Below are positions 24,135 to 36,042 of a DNA stretch of 64,000 bases, one piece after another. Source of the DNA: Blastomussa wellsi. Taxonomy: Eukaryota > Cnidaria > Anthozoa > Scleractinia > Plerogyridae. A program made the translations under genes and the position numbers. Below the pieces are notes generated by a model that made no database searches, was not told where the DNA came from, and was given only the letters and a program-made list of their open reading frames with translations. The stretch is from NCBI GenBank assembly GCA_947652115.1, contig OX393563.1:2580470-2644469 (forward strand), written 5' to 3'. How positions within the stretch are numbered: position 1 is the stretch's first letter; every line of letters starts with the position of its first letter.

Positions 24135-24478
24135 GTTTGTATAAAATAACCTTTTAGAGCAGTAGATATATCTAGCAACCTTTGTGGCATTTCAGGTGTA
24201 AAAGTATGGGATCACCGAATAAAAGGGTTCCCAAACCTCCACTGAAACAGCGGGTATTATATCAGGAGGTGGATGTGTGTACGGGAATTGTTGTAAGCAG
24301 AAAAATGAAAATAATAAGAAAATAAAATCAAGGCAAAAATTGTTAGATGTTAAATGATACACTAACGTTGAGGGACCAACAAACTGCAATGCAGCCACGT
24401 CAACCACAAGGTAGTGCAAACAATGATGATAATAATAATAATATAAAGGAGAGATTAGCATGGAGTTGTTGCCCCCGC

Positions 24479-24507
24479 AGGGTTTTGGCCCAGACGGCCA
24501 AAACCCG
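24479..24507. repeat. Perfect hairpin GGGTTTTGGCC / GGCCAAAACCC
   Basis: 11-bp arms with a short CAGAC loop in unannotated spacer. No terminator-like context or adjacent gene is visible. Function unknown. Confidence 0.6.
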
Positions 24508-25352
24508 AGGAGGCCACTATTGAAGTCCCCGCGTATAGAGTATCGGATTTCGGTGTGATGCAGAAAAAATCTCGATTTTTGAGGAAAAAGTTCGCAAAGG
24601 ATTGCCCAAAAGCGCGCAAAGGACTAAAAAAACTACGCTGGGGGTCGAAAGGATTCATATAAAAGAGCGAAGGATGCTGGGAACGGAGTGTTCGCTACGA
24701 GGTTTTGCCAGTGCTGAAGGTAAGGTTGTAGCTTTATAGATCGATTTATAGCTAAGTGGGCAATCGCATCGAAGTTTATTTGCTTTGAAATCAAACTTGT
24801 GGAAACAAGCTTCGCTTAGCGAGGTTTTTGAAGAATTGACTGGCACGAATTTTCTATATTTGTTCATCTACTATTTGACTGTAAGACACGGTCACACTCC
24901 GATTTGTCAGACACAAATCAAACAGGGCGCGAAAGACTCGCACCACAATCTAAAAGCATATTCAGTGATTGAGAGAAGGAAAAAAACTGGTTTATATTGA
25001 CTCAAAGCCTGTCTGTGATATTGGATTTTCAGATATCTAGAGATTCAGTGGTTTTGCCGTGCGGTTTATTCAGACTGTCACTTACACGGTCGCGAAATTT
25101 GTTCACCACGTTTATCATTTGTGAAGTTGATCATAAGGCTTCACATTTGATATACATTCTTCAAAGAATAAAATATTTAAAAATTATTTCTCACAACAGA
25201 TACAGAGAAACACTAAAAAATTATTTTCATAGCGTTACGGTTACAACAAATAATATAAGTAAAATCAAAAACGTTCCCATTAAAAGTAAATTTAAAAAAA
25301 AATTCACGTGTCTCACTTGACTACAGTTAATTAGGAAAATAGAACTTGAAAT

Positions 25353-25387
<35 letters not shown>

Positions 25388-25684
25388 AGTATAGAAAGGG
25401 GGAGGTAAAAATTAGTAAATAAAGTTAGTGATTAACGTTAGGAGGAGGGAAAAGGAAAAAAGGAAAAAAAAAATGAAATTTGATGTGTACGTTTGAAACC
25501 CAAAATTTTACCCAAAGGTCATCCTTCTAAAACATAAAAATTTAATAACAATAAAGAGACTCAAGAATATAAGTAAAAATGGTTTAATGTAATGAAAACG
25601 TTGCATGAAAATTACACACAATATTTGAAAAAATTGAATACCCTCTTGTCATTGAAAAGAAAAGAAAAGACGTTAGATGCGCCC

Positions 25685-25800
25685 AAAGGGAATCATTGTA
25701 CTTGATCTGGTAACACTTGGTAACCCAAGCCTTAGAGGAGTGTCTCATAGCAGGAATTGAGCATTTTGTCACAAAATAACGGTCCTCAAAGAGCGTCACA
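25685..25800 (+). repeat. 24-27 kb dispersed repeat, copy 2
   Basis: GTACTTGATCTGGTAACACT, CTCATAGCAGGAATTGAGCA and CTCAAAGAGCGTCAC in the same order as copies 1 and 3. A related 3' segment (TTTCAGGCATTTCCGTTG, GGTTACCTTTTT) follows near 25905. Confidence 0.65.
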
Positions 25801-26642
25801 ATAGACAGAAAAAATTCACTTTTTTGCTCTGGTAAGTTTGGAATCCTTCTGTATCCGGCAAAAACGCATATCAAAAATAGATACACGAGAGGGTTTCTAG
25901 CTTTTCAGGCATTTCCGTTGTCCCATTTCAGTTACATTTGGTTACCTTTTTGCACTCAACTTCGTGGCCAAAGGTTCCATTTCTATGGTTTCTAGGAAAT
26001 AATGACAATGGAGCATAATGATTTTCAAAACACTTGCAAACAGCAATAAAGGCAATATCTTGAACCGGCAAACATGACATGTGCTAATGTTCACACCGTG
26101 AAAATAATATGAATATAGATCATGTGACAATTAAAAATGAACAGAGGGGTTCGCATTGATTATATTGATGACAAACATCGTTTAATTAATAAGAAGACAA
26201 ACACAAACCATATTCTTCGGTGTAATAACGAAATCGCGTAAAGTCTAAGAATTGAATTCTGAGTTGTCGGTCTAAGTAAATGGACGTTTCTTCTGACGAC
26301 ATCTAGAACTAGAACATCTAGAACTAAGATTGCGCTGGACTCCGGTTCGAACGGCCCGTGTTGGAGTCCCTGTCGGGAACACGGAATATTTTCTTGGGCA
26401 AAACGACACTTAACTCTCACCAATGGTACCAATGAATTATTGTTGGGGTAACCTAACAGAATGCTGGAGAGTAACCTGTGATGGACTAGCATTCCATCCA
26501 GGGGAGCAGAAATACTCCTAGTCGCTTCATGCAACGGAAACCGCAGCTAAGCGCCGACAGCCATGAGCCAGTTTGACTTAGAAGGATTCCCTTACTTGAT
26601 CACGTTTGCAACTATGCTCAGTTCCCTCAATGAGACGCGCCT

Positions 26643-26764
26643 ACAGGGAGTCATGGTACTACTTAATACTTGGTAACGCAAGTGCCACTATTCCCTAGAG
26701 GTGTGCCTCGTAGCAGGAATTGAGCATCTTTTTTCGCAAATAAACAGCCTCAAAGAGCGTCACA
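26643..26764 (+). repeat. 24-27 kb dispersed repeat, copy 3
   Basis: TGGTACTACTTAATACTTGG, CGTAGCAGGAATTGAGCATC and CTCAAAGAGCGTCAC. It is followed near 27075 by TTTCAGGCATTTGCGTTGCG and GGTTACCTTTTAG, matching the downstream part of copy 2, so the repeat unit is about 450 bp with a variable middle. Confidence 0.65.
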
Positions 26765-28283
26765 ATATATAAACAGATAATTTTTCTGTTTTATGCGCAG
26801 ATTGTGAGAGGCGCGGTGCCTCATGTTTAGTGAGCTCACCTCCGCATGGAGCGGTCTGGGTTCGAGTTCGGGGACATTGTGTTGTGTTTTTGGGCAAGAC
26901 TCTTTACTCTTGCAGTGCCTCTCTCCAATTCAATACTGGGGGTATCTTTGCGATGGCCTAAAATAAAACCGGAGATAAGCGACGGCCTGATGAGCCACTT
27001 GGGATCGAATACGGACTTAATGCGCAGGTAGATTTCCTTGTGTACGCGGCATACTAGAGGGTTTGCAGCTTTTTCAGGCATTTGCGTTGCGCCATTTTAG
27101 GTTACATTGGGTTACCTTTTAGCATGAACTTCGTGGCTAAGGTTCTATTTCTATGGTTTCTAGAAAAATCCATGACAATGGAGCACAATACAACAAACAT
27201 GACGTGTACTGATGATTTCGCCGTGAAACGAGTATGAATATTGATGATGTTAGAATTCCAAATGAACAGATAGAGGGGTTCGCATCAATTGCATTGATGA
27301 CAAAAATCATTCACTTAATAACAAGACAAACACAAACCATATTTTTTTAGTTTAATAACATATTGTTCAGTTTAATAACGAAAGTAGAATAGAATGTCAA
27401 TTATGAACCCCCGCGAGAATGGGACAATTAGCCCGTTCTAAGAGAAACAGCGTACGCGACAATGCCGAAAGGCAGAAGGGGAAAATGTTGAAAACGCAGG
27501 AAGCGTAAGAGAGAACATTTTCGACATTTCCTTTTATTCTAATAAAACCTGAAGAAACAATCTTGCTTCAGCCAAATATGTTTCAGAATAGTGTTCAAGA
27601 CGTTACAGAAAGCATAAGATACAACTACGCAAAATTTTCCAAAACATGAACGCGGCTATAAATGAATCTCATGTAAAATAAAGGCTTGCATATTTCTTTT
27701 CCACCGATATGCAAAACTAGAATGGATACCTTCACGTATTATTCGACAACGTTTATTGAAATATCTCTAATCAGGGTTTCTCTGGCCATCTCGTTGAAAC
27801 ACTGCCGGGGAACGATGTACGTAATTTCAACCAGGATGCCAAGCTTTTTGAAGCGCAACGGCGAACAACTACTTTTTTCATCGCGTACACTCTTACGCTT
27901 GTGTAGGACAACCAGCTGTATTATTATTGTTTAAAACAAAGCGACCATATTTTTCCAGCCATAAAACGGTCAAAATTTTGCACATGGTGAAACCACTGGC
28001 CTAACGGCTCGTTGGAAATTTTATGACGCCATTCTTATGGTCTATTAAAGTGCATACCTATACCTTGGAAAAATGTGGTTGATTTGTTAAGCCACTTGAC
28101 AACGGTAAAGCGCGCAGTAACTGGCACAGTAAAAGTAAGAGAAAGGTTGATACTTTACAGTGAGATTTATTGTACGATTGAAAGCTCGTAACATGACAAA
28201 ATAATACTAAATGCAAATTCTTAAATGGGTTCAAAGACCGTCCTGCTAACCGTACTTAATCAACCCAAACTATATTAAAGAAG

Positions 28284-29561
28284 TATATAATTTGGTTTTA
28301 TTAACTGGGTTGATAATGTCAATTGGCCACCGTAAAGAGATTCAAGAGCTGACGTTTCGAGCATTAGCCCTTCGTCGGAGCGAATCAAGGAATTGTGCGT
28401 CGTGTGTTTTTATATACAGAAAGATGGAGCTTCGCTATTGGCTGGTGCCTGGTAACGTGAAAACTTCGGAATAAATTAGTTGAATGAAAAGCGTTCGTTG
28501 ATACCGTGAGGATTAAAAGTGCCGATTTGAAGAATAAATTTTTGTTCTAGAGTTTTACGGCTTTCCGTGTTTCCTTGGTGAAGGGAAAGGCCGCAGACTG
28601 TCATATGTTGCTCAGAATTATTTGGGAGATTGAAGTGTCTCGCTACCGGTTTCGATGCATTTTTGTCGTCTTTATCTACGTCACGAAGGTGTTCTCGGAA
28701 TCGGTCACCAAGTCGTCTCCCTGTTTCGCCGATGTATAACTTTTTGCAAAGAGTGCAAGTTATACAGTAGATGGCATTGGCTGAGGTACAGGTGAAATGA
28801 TCAGTGATTTTGATAGATCGCTTGGGTCCCGATATTTTGTCAACGTTGTGAATGAAAGGGCATATTTTGCATCGTGCGCGAGCGCATTTAAAAGTTCCGG
28901 GTTGATCACTAGTTTGGAATGCACTTCTGACTAAAAAGTTACCTATGCTTTTGTCGCGTTCAAATGAAATTAATGGAAGTTGCGAAAAGATTCTACCAGT
29001 GTCGGGATCATTTTGAAGTAATTTAAAGTTTTTGAGAATGATAGATTTAACTGCGTGGTTGTGAGGGTGAAATGTGAGGGTGAATGGAATTCTATCGTTG
29101 TTTTCTCTCTGTGACGTTTGTAGTGCTGACTGTCGATCAATTTGCTGGGCGCGATGATGGCCCGCTTGAACAACAGAAGCAGGATAGCCGCGTTTGTCGG
29201 AGAAATTGCACATTTCCTCTGATTTAAAGGAAAAATCAGAGTCGTCACTACAAATACGGTGAAGTCTAAGAAACTGAGAATAAGGAATGAAATTCTTGAC
29301 ATGTGATGGATGTCGGCGCTCTTAATCCTCACGGTATCAACGAACGCTTTTCATTCAACTAATTTATTCGGAAGTTTTCACGTTACCAGGCACCAGCCAA
29401 TAGCGAAGCTCCATCTTTCTGTATATAAAAACACACGACGCACAATTCCTTGATTCGCTCCGACGAAGGGCTAATGCTCGAAACGTCAGCTCTTGAATCT
29501 CTTTACGGTGGCCAATTGACATTATCAACCCAGTTGATAAAACCAAATCATATTGTTGTAC

Positions 29562-29599
<38 letters not shown>

Positions 29600-29613
29600 A
29601 CCCCCTCTATTCA
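28284..29613 (-). mobile_element. Penelope-like retroelement, 5'-truncated, with inverted ends
   Basis: 1.33 kb flanked by a 13-bp target-site duplication TATATTAAAGAAG (28271-28283 and 29614-29626). The coding part ends in a GIY-YIG endonuclease. The segment at about 28291-28515 reappears in inverted orientation at about 29325-29550, as in Penelope elements that carry an inverted terminal copy. The GTTTCGAGCATTAGCCC core inside the ends has a CYGACGA...GAAAC arrangement resembling a hammerhead ribozyme core. Most of the reverse transcriptase is missing, so this copy is not autonomous. Confidence 0.82.
28476..29321 (-). CDS. Penelope-like C-terminal region with GIY-YIG endonuclease (partial)
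   Basis: The frame is open from just after a stop at 29322-29324 to the stop at 28476. It holds FLRLHRICSDDSDF, which resembles the RT C-terminal region, a CARARCKICPF cysteine cluster, CITCTLCKKLYIGETGRRLG (GIY-YIG motif with CxxC knuckle) and FREHL, and ends INERFSFN. The RT palm is absent. It acted in target cleavage for retrotransposition. No internal stop in about 281 codons suggests a fairly recent insertion. Confidence 0.82.
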   Translation of the reverse strand, partial: ERRHPSHVKNFIPYSQFLRLHRICSDDSDFSFKSEEMCNFSDKRGYPASVVQAGHHRAQQIDRQSALQTSQRENNDRIPFTLTFHPHNHAVKSIILKNFKLLQNDPDTGRIFSQLPLISFERDKSIGNFLVRSAFQTSDQPGTFKCARARCKICPFIHNVDKISGPKRSIKITDHFTCTSANAIYCITCTLCKKLYIGETGRRLGDRFREHLRDVDKDDKNASKPVARHFNLPNNSEQHMTVCGLSLHQGNTESRKTLEQKFILQIGTFNPHGINERFSFN

Positions 29614-29640
29614 TATATTAAAGAAGCTTTTCAATATACC

Positions 29641-29808
29641 AGAGGCGGATCTAGGGGGATGGTGCAGTGGATGAGCAACCCTATCCCCCCTGAGATGACC
29701 TGCGCCTTTGTAATATAACGAGTATTCTGCTTACGTTAACCGTTGGTTACGACCTTCCTTAGTGGTGCATCCCCCCCCTCCCCAGATCCATCCTGGATCC
29801 GCCCCTGT
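29641..29808. mobile_element. Small inverted-repeat element
   Basis: AGGCGGATCTAGGGGG on the left and CAGATCCATCCTGGATCCGCC on the right are imperfectly complementary. A related fragment is at 2270-2335. Low-complexity C/G tracts blur the boundaries. Confidence 0.45.
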
Positions 29809-30097
29809 ATACATTTTAATGTTTAGTTGGTATGATAGCTTGGTGTGGAACAAAAATTGAGGACATAACAACATATCGGAACACGTATCAAATAATTCAT
29901 GATACTTTATAGTTAAATCATTTCTAGTCCCGTTCTATTTTTTTCCTAAAGAAGAAGAAGCTAAAAAATCTCAAGACAACTCATATGTGGTTCGTGCTGG
30001 CTCTTTTTGCTGGTATTTCAATGCAATACTATGCTATTGGCTCTTAAGATACCTGCACACGAGGACACGAGATCAGTTAGAGGACATGACGCAGCAA

Positions 30098-30399
30098 CAT
30101 GTAGCAGTCACAAAATCATGTGTTCTTCAGATGTAGGTAGATGTGTAGGGGGGACATGATGCAGCACAATATTCAGAATATGCCTGTACACACATGAAAA
30201 TGTAGCGGTGACATGTCGCAGCGACATTTTCCCAGGCGATAATTTTAAGCCCGTGCAACATGAATTTTGCGTAAATTTGTCCCTGAGACCCAACGTTTTC
30301 AACTCATTGAACTTCGTGGAATATGTCGCAGGGACAAAACGTTCCAGGGATACGATGTCCCCTCCTGTAAACAACGCATGATTTTGTCACTGCTACATG
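30098..30399. mobile_element. MITE with 23-bp terminal inverted repeats
   Basis: Starts CATGTAGCAGTCACAAAATC and ends with the near-exact complement GATTTTGTCACTGCTACATG. 302 bp, non-coding, just downstream of gene C. Confidence 0.7.
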
Positions 30400-30640
30400 C
30401 AGTCGCTCTTTTATGGGATTTCTTACCGTGGTTACCATAACACTTCAGCATCTCTACTGCAGTTCAACAGCTGCTGCTGGTGTTTTTTCACGTTGTAGTT
30501 GTCATTTTTGGTCGCTGTCTATACTAGCAATAAAGGATCATAAAATATTTTTATTTTGCAGCCTATTATGAGATTTTTTTACTTCTGTAGATTTTAGTTT
30601 TTTTCTTCTCTAGTTACAGGATTTTTTAAATTGAACATAA

Positions 30641-30646
30641 TTTATT
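30641..30646 (-). terminator. Candidate polyadenylation signal of gene C
   Basis: AATAAA on the minus strand (TTTATT on plus), 64 bases after the gene C stop codon. Position and orientation fit, though no cleavage site can be seen directly. Confidence 0.5.
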
Positions 30647-30709
30647 TCGTAGAGGCACTACGGATACCAGCCTCGTTGCTGAATGGGCTTCCCTGATACC
30701 ACAGATAGT

Positions 30710-31056
30710 TTACGATGGACAGAAATCTGTTTTGACGACGCGTACGGCGTTCAAATTACTATTCCATGTTTCGTCATTAGTTTTTATCATACACAATGAA
30801 TTTCCTATTCGTTCAATAGTCCCCTCCCTTATTAAGCCTGGTGAGCGTAAATCTTTCCCAATGACTAAAGTTTCTTTTTTTAGTTCGTGGGCGATTGGTT
30901 TCTCATCTAGAATCACATCTGCCTTATTTTTCAGTACGCTTTCTCTTTTACCGGACAAGAAGACTTCCAAACGTCCCCAGAAAATTCCTCCTAAATAACC
31001 TTTTCGATATCCAGCGTTTTCTTTGATAAGAACTGCAGACCCTCGCATGATGCAAC
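30710..31056 (-). CDS. Gene C exon 17: duplicated C-terminal module of unknown family, stop codon
   Basis: 115 codons including stop, after acceptor CATTTCTAG. Two segments of about 50 residues look alike: AVLIKENAGYRKGYLGGI...NKADVILD and TLVIGKDLRSPGLIREGTIE...NLNAVRVV. Each has a V(L/I)I start, a G-L-x-G-x-I strand and a late N-x-x-x-V. The pattern suggests small SH3/Tudor-like barrels, but this is inference. It ends VKTDFCPS. An AATAAA lies 64 bases on. Confidence 0.65.
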
Positions 31057-34000
31057 CTAGAAATGACGCAAGCGATGTTATAAGATAAGTGATCTGTATA
31101 TACAAACAACAAAATGGCGTTGTGGCTCCACATGCTGACAAGTAGACTAGTTAGACAGCGAATAGATTAGAATAAGGATACAATTGTGAATGAATTGTTG
31201 CGCCACGCAGCATTGATTCAAGAAGCTGGGAAGTAGCGAATTTACTGAAAGATAATTGAAAGTGAAAGGAAATAACCGAGGAATTTCCTTCTGAGAAAAA
31301 AAGAATTGCAAAATATTGGTGCTCAGTAGAGCCTTCTTCATGCTCGATACGTTTACAAGAGTTTTCCTGTTCATTCTTTTGCTCCTCAGAATAACATTAT
31401 AAAAAGCGAGAGACCAAACCTCCTGTTACGCTGGCCTCAAATCTCAAATATTTCACAACACTTGCAAAGTGGCGGGTACCACAAATTATCTGTCTTAAAA
31501 TGATAAAAGGTGGTAGGAGCTCTAAGACCATATTCACGTAAGGAAACTACAAAAAGTATTGAGAAACAAAGGAAAATTACCTCTAGGAATTTCACACCCA
31601 TAGACTTCAGCTCTCAAGCATATAGGTATACCCTTTCGTTGTTTTCTTATCTTTATTCGCAAGGACTGTGCAATAAATGGCTGAGGTACAATGCGCTCCA
31701 CGTCTGAACTGTGCTTTGGCTGTCAGGTATATTGAAAAACATAATGTATAAGTAACTCAACTAGTTTTGCGATTGGTATACCCATATTATCGTTTCTCCA
31801 TCCAGCACCTTTTTGGCGGGAGGTCACAGAGGATGGGCGCTGTGCATGGTGGTTTCTTCACATATTATCCACTGTGTAAAACTGAACTCAACATATTGTA
31901 TTTTCTCTAAAAAACCGTTGCCATGTAGATTTGTTTTTCTTTCTTACCCAAAGCCATGCTCATGCTCATTTCAAATTGGCATTTTTGGATAACAAGGGTG
32001 ATATTAGTACGTTATAATAGATATTTAAGTTCAGAGGTTAGGTCAAGCAATGTGCTGGTGGCTGTACGTACATTCGGCTTTCAAACTTGACCTTTTACGC
32101 CCTTGTAAGATCAATATCTTTATTAAACTGGTCACGGCTTCAAAAGGTAATTGTCACCTCTTTATAGTTGTAAGCTATCCACTGCTTTCCAACAAGGTGT
32201 CCTTGCAAACTAATACTTTCGACATCGTGACCATTTTGAATTTGAATTCTGGCCTCAGTTATCTTATATTTTTTACGAAGACGGATCTCGATGTAACTTG
32301 TCCGTTCGCCTTTTGAGCACCAATAGCTGCCTCCTCCAAGACGGCCATGATGAGCTGGATGCTCTTCTGTTTGACTGGAAGCTGTGATGGATTGGTCAGG
32401 AATCTGCCCACTTCCCATTCCAAGAGCAATACCTCCGTTGCAATCTTTAGTGTTGAAAAATAACAACAATATGATCGTCTTTTGTAAGATATTTATTTAA
32501 GATATTTAAGACCAATCAATGATACGTAACGCCTAACAAATCAGAAACACAAGCAACGTAGTAAATTACGAAAATACGAGCAGTCGACGGTTATTGTGAA
32601 ATCCGACCCGCGATGGTAAAAGTTAAACTTTTGCAAGTCATGGGGAAACGACTGAATATAGAAGTCTCGATATACCCTTAAGTTCTCTACGGTATGAAAA
32701 GTTTTGACAAATGAACTAGCTTAACGGAAAGATCCGACGTTATCGTAGAGATGAACATTATATTTATCGCAATTGTCTACAATTCCGGAATGAAAAAAGA
32801 ACAAAAGAAGCATGCATTAGGATAGAGAATGAGTGATGTTGTTCGCCAAGAAAAATTAACTTTTCGTCCCCTGTATTTATTGCGCCTTGTTTTAAAAGCA
32901 CTGCCCTGCTGAGAATTCTGCAAATATGAGGTAACAAACTTTAATGAACACGCCATGCCTAATTTTAATGCCATGAATTTAGATATGTCCAGGATTGAAC
33001 GCAATTACGAAAATTACTAAAATAGCAAAATTTCACAGAATTGGTGGAGAGATGTCACAGTTCAAGGAGGACCACAGAGCGAAACTGCAAATTTAACTAA
33101 AATTGCGAATTTTACGAAAATTACGAAAATCTCGCAGAAATCGCAAAAAAGAGAGTCAAGACAGTTCAAGGAAGGCCCGCATTGAAACTGCAAATTTAAC
33201 TGAAATTGCGAATTTTATGAAAATTACGATAATTGCGAAGTTTTGCAGAATTCGCAAGAGAAAGGTCAATTTTCGTAATTGCGTTCAATCCTGGACATAA
33301 GTGCACGGATTTCTTTTATCCGCTGAACAATATTATCAGTCAATGGTGGGTTGAAGTTGAATAATGTAGGCTGAACTATTGAACCAAATAATAGTACTGG
33401 CAAAATGTCGGCGTTCATAGTCCGACATCATACTTTCAGTGGGTTGAAAACTATTTCCAAAATCAGTAGCCAAAAACTAAACGTCATTTACTTACCTACA
33501 CAAATTGGTAATTTATCGTCCCAGGCTCCGTCGTAGCATTCCATCTCAGAGGAACCTTTTAAGAAGCGATCTCCTAAACACTTAAATTTGACAACTGAGC
33601 CATGCTCAAAAACACTTGCAAACCTTATTCCGTTTGTTGGCTGACCAGGATCAGGACAAGGTGCTATAAAAAATGTTATAAAAAGCATGGATATCAATCT
33701 TTTCCTTTTGCCGAGAGGAATTTAAGACCAAGTTGGAAAACGCATAGTTTCAATTTTCTCCTTAAGAAGACATGCACATTTATTTTTTTAAATTTTCGTA
33801 GAAAATATGATAGCTATTGAGTGAGACGATCACCTTCGACACCTTTTTCATTCATGTATTCAAGGCCTTGGCATTTAACTATCATGCATATGCCCCCAAA
33901 TGAAGGTCAACACCGACAATCTAGAGTTTTACTTTTTCGGACGAGGGGAAGGCTGCCCCAACTCCTGCTGCCGCTGTTTGTTCTGAATTTCTGGGGAACA

Positions 34001-36007
34001 ACTAGCGTGGACAGGAGCGACGAAGGGTGGTTGCATTTTTGGAAAAAACTGTATTCAAAAAAATGTCACCAAGAAATGAATCAGCACATTTTAAATTGTG
34101 TTTAGAGATTCGCAGTCAGTATTCTTCCTAAAACTATCACACTTGTGATAACCAATAATCTCTACAACAAAGACAGATTTACCTAAGCAGTTCGGAACAT
34201 CTCCACTCCACTTCCTGTTCGTTTGACAGATAATTTTTGCTTTACCGATCAAGGTGTAGTTTTCATTGCACTTAAATTGCACGAATCCGCCAACTGCAAA
34301 GTTATTGCTGACTTTTGCTTGTCGTCCACGTGCAGGGCTTCCCGGATTTACACAAGAGATAACTGGAAATAATTAACAAATAATTATTGGATGATATTTT
34401 TCGTCAGTGATATCCAGAATTAAGCGAGTGAAGACGATTACCGATACCATGATAATTCTGGATAACACTAGAAACCTCATGCAATAATAGTATTGTTCAA
34501 TTATGCAATGATGTCTCAAAGAAAATATAAACGGTACTAAAGGCCTGTACAATTATACCTCAATACAGGGTTATGTAGTCTTCTTTTGTACTCTCGGAAA
34601 ACTTACATAGCTATACTTTCGTTGACCGTATTTGTGTTCTTAGTGCCATTGTCATTTTTTTTTTCAAATTCCCTCTCCGAAGAAAAACAAAGCAAAGGAT
34701 CCATTGTTTTCACGTCGATCGTCCAGTGCGATCTATGCCGCGACCGCGCCCTATACATCACAAATAACCCCTGAAGCTATGCGACTGCGCTCTCTCATGT
34801 CAAAATATCCCGGATCTGCCGCTCACAAAATAGGGATGATGAAAACGAATTGTTATGTGTCCATACAACACTGGAAGGCACGGAAGAAGAAGGTGAAAAT
34901 ACCGCATATTTCAAATGTTTCTCTTCTCAGTGGGTGGTGAATTCAGTATTGGAGGTTGAACATTTGGCTGATATTCATCGTAGGAATAAGACAAATGCGA
35001 AGGCCAAAAACTAAAATTAGCTGGCACAATGCTTTGTACGCATTGGATCAGGAAACGTTTATTCGGCTCTTTTTCAGGCGAGCATCAAATCTTTATTAAC
35101 CAAACATCGTGCTGAGATTCTATCGACCTCCGCCTTAACCGCGTACCAACCTCGCTAGCACTGTTTGAGATCCGTATACTGTCAATACCGTAGATATTGC
35201 CAACATAATCTCAGTACCACCTCATGAAAGTCCTTCTTGGTGCTTTAAGTACCTGAAGGCTTTGAAGGCGAAGCCTAAACTCTCGAGAAAATGCGACTCC
35301 GCTGTTTTTCTATCTAGTACCTTTGCACTGGGGTATGTCATTCGTCCATCTTCCATAGTCACATGTGATAGTCTCCTGCCCTTTCAGTTCAAAATCATCT
35401 TCGCATTTAAAGGTTACTGATTTTCCATGCTTAAAGTTGTCACCGATTCTCCTTCCATTGCCTGGCGCGCCGGGATCAGGGCACGGAGCTGGAAGATATA
35501 TCATAATGTATTTGTTCAATACTCGTGTTAGTTTTGTCGTCGGTTGCAGTGTAAGGAAAAACAATCTCCTCCCAGATGCTGATTAAACCAAAACCTATGA
35601 ACAATTTGACTTTGACTAACTGAAGTAAAATCTACTTCTAAAATGTATTCTATCGAGTGGCTGATGCATTATGCATTATTACGTCCCTTGTGCTCGTCAA
35701 CTCGCGAATCGAGTTATTCTGAACGTTCAGCTCTGGATTCCGGCTTCTTTATTCTTATTCTTATTCTTCTCATTCTTATTACTTATCATTATCATTATCA
35801 TTATCATTATCATTATCATCATTATTATTATTATTATTATTACTATTATTATTATTGAAGTTATTATATTTGACTGCAAATTGTTCGTGAAAAATTAATT
35901 TTCGCGACTTGAAATCAGCTCTTGTATGTAAATTTTCAGTTGTTTTTCCATAGTTATTATTATTATTGTTGTTGTTATTATTATTATAATTATTATTATT
36001 ATTATTA

Positions 36008-36042
<35 letters not shown>

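Larger units (their letters stand above)
19638..30709. other. Gene-poor, repeat-rich spacer between genes B and C
   Basis: 11 kb without a supported host gene. Contents: LINE fragment about 21480-22340, microsatellites near 23.0 and 23.4 kb, a three-copy dispersed repeat at 24.1, 25.7 and 26.6 kb, a Penelope-like insertion at 28284-29613, and inverted-repeat elements at 29641-29808 and 30098-30399. Long ORF shadows here come from these repeats. Confidence 0.55.
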
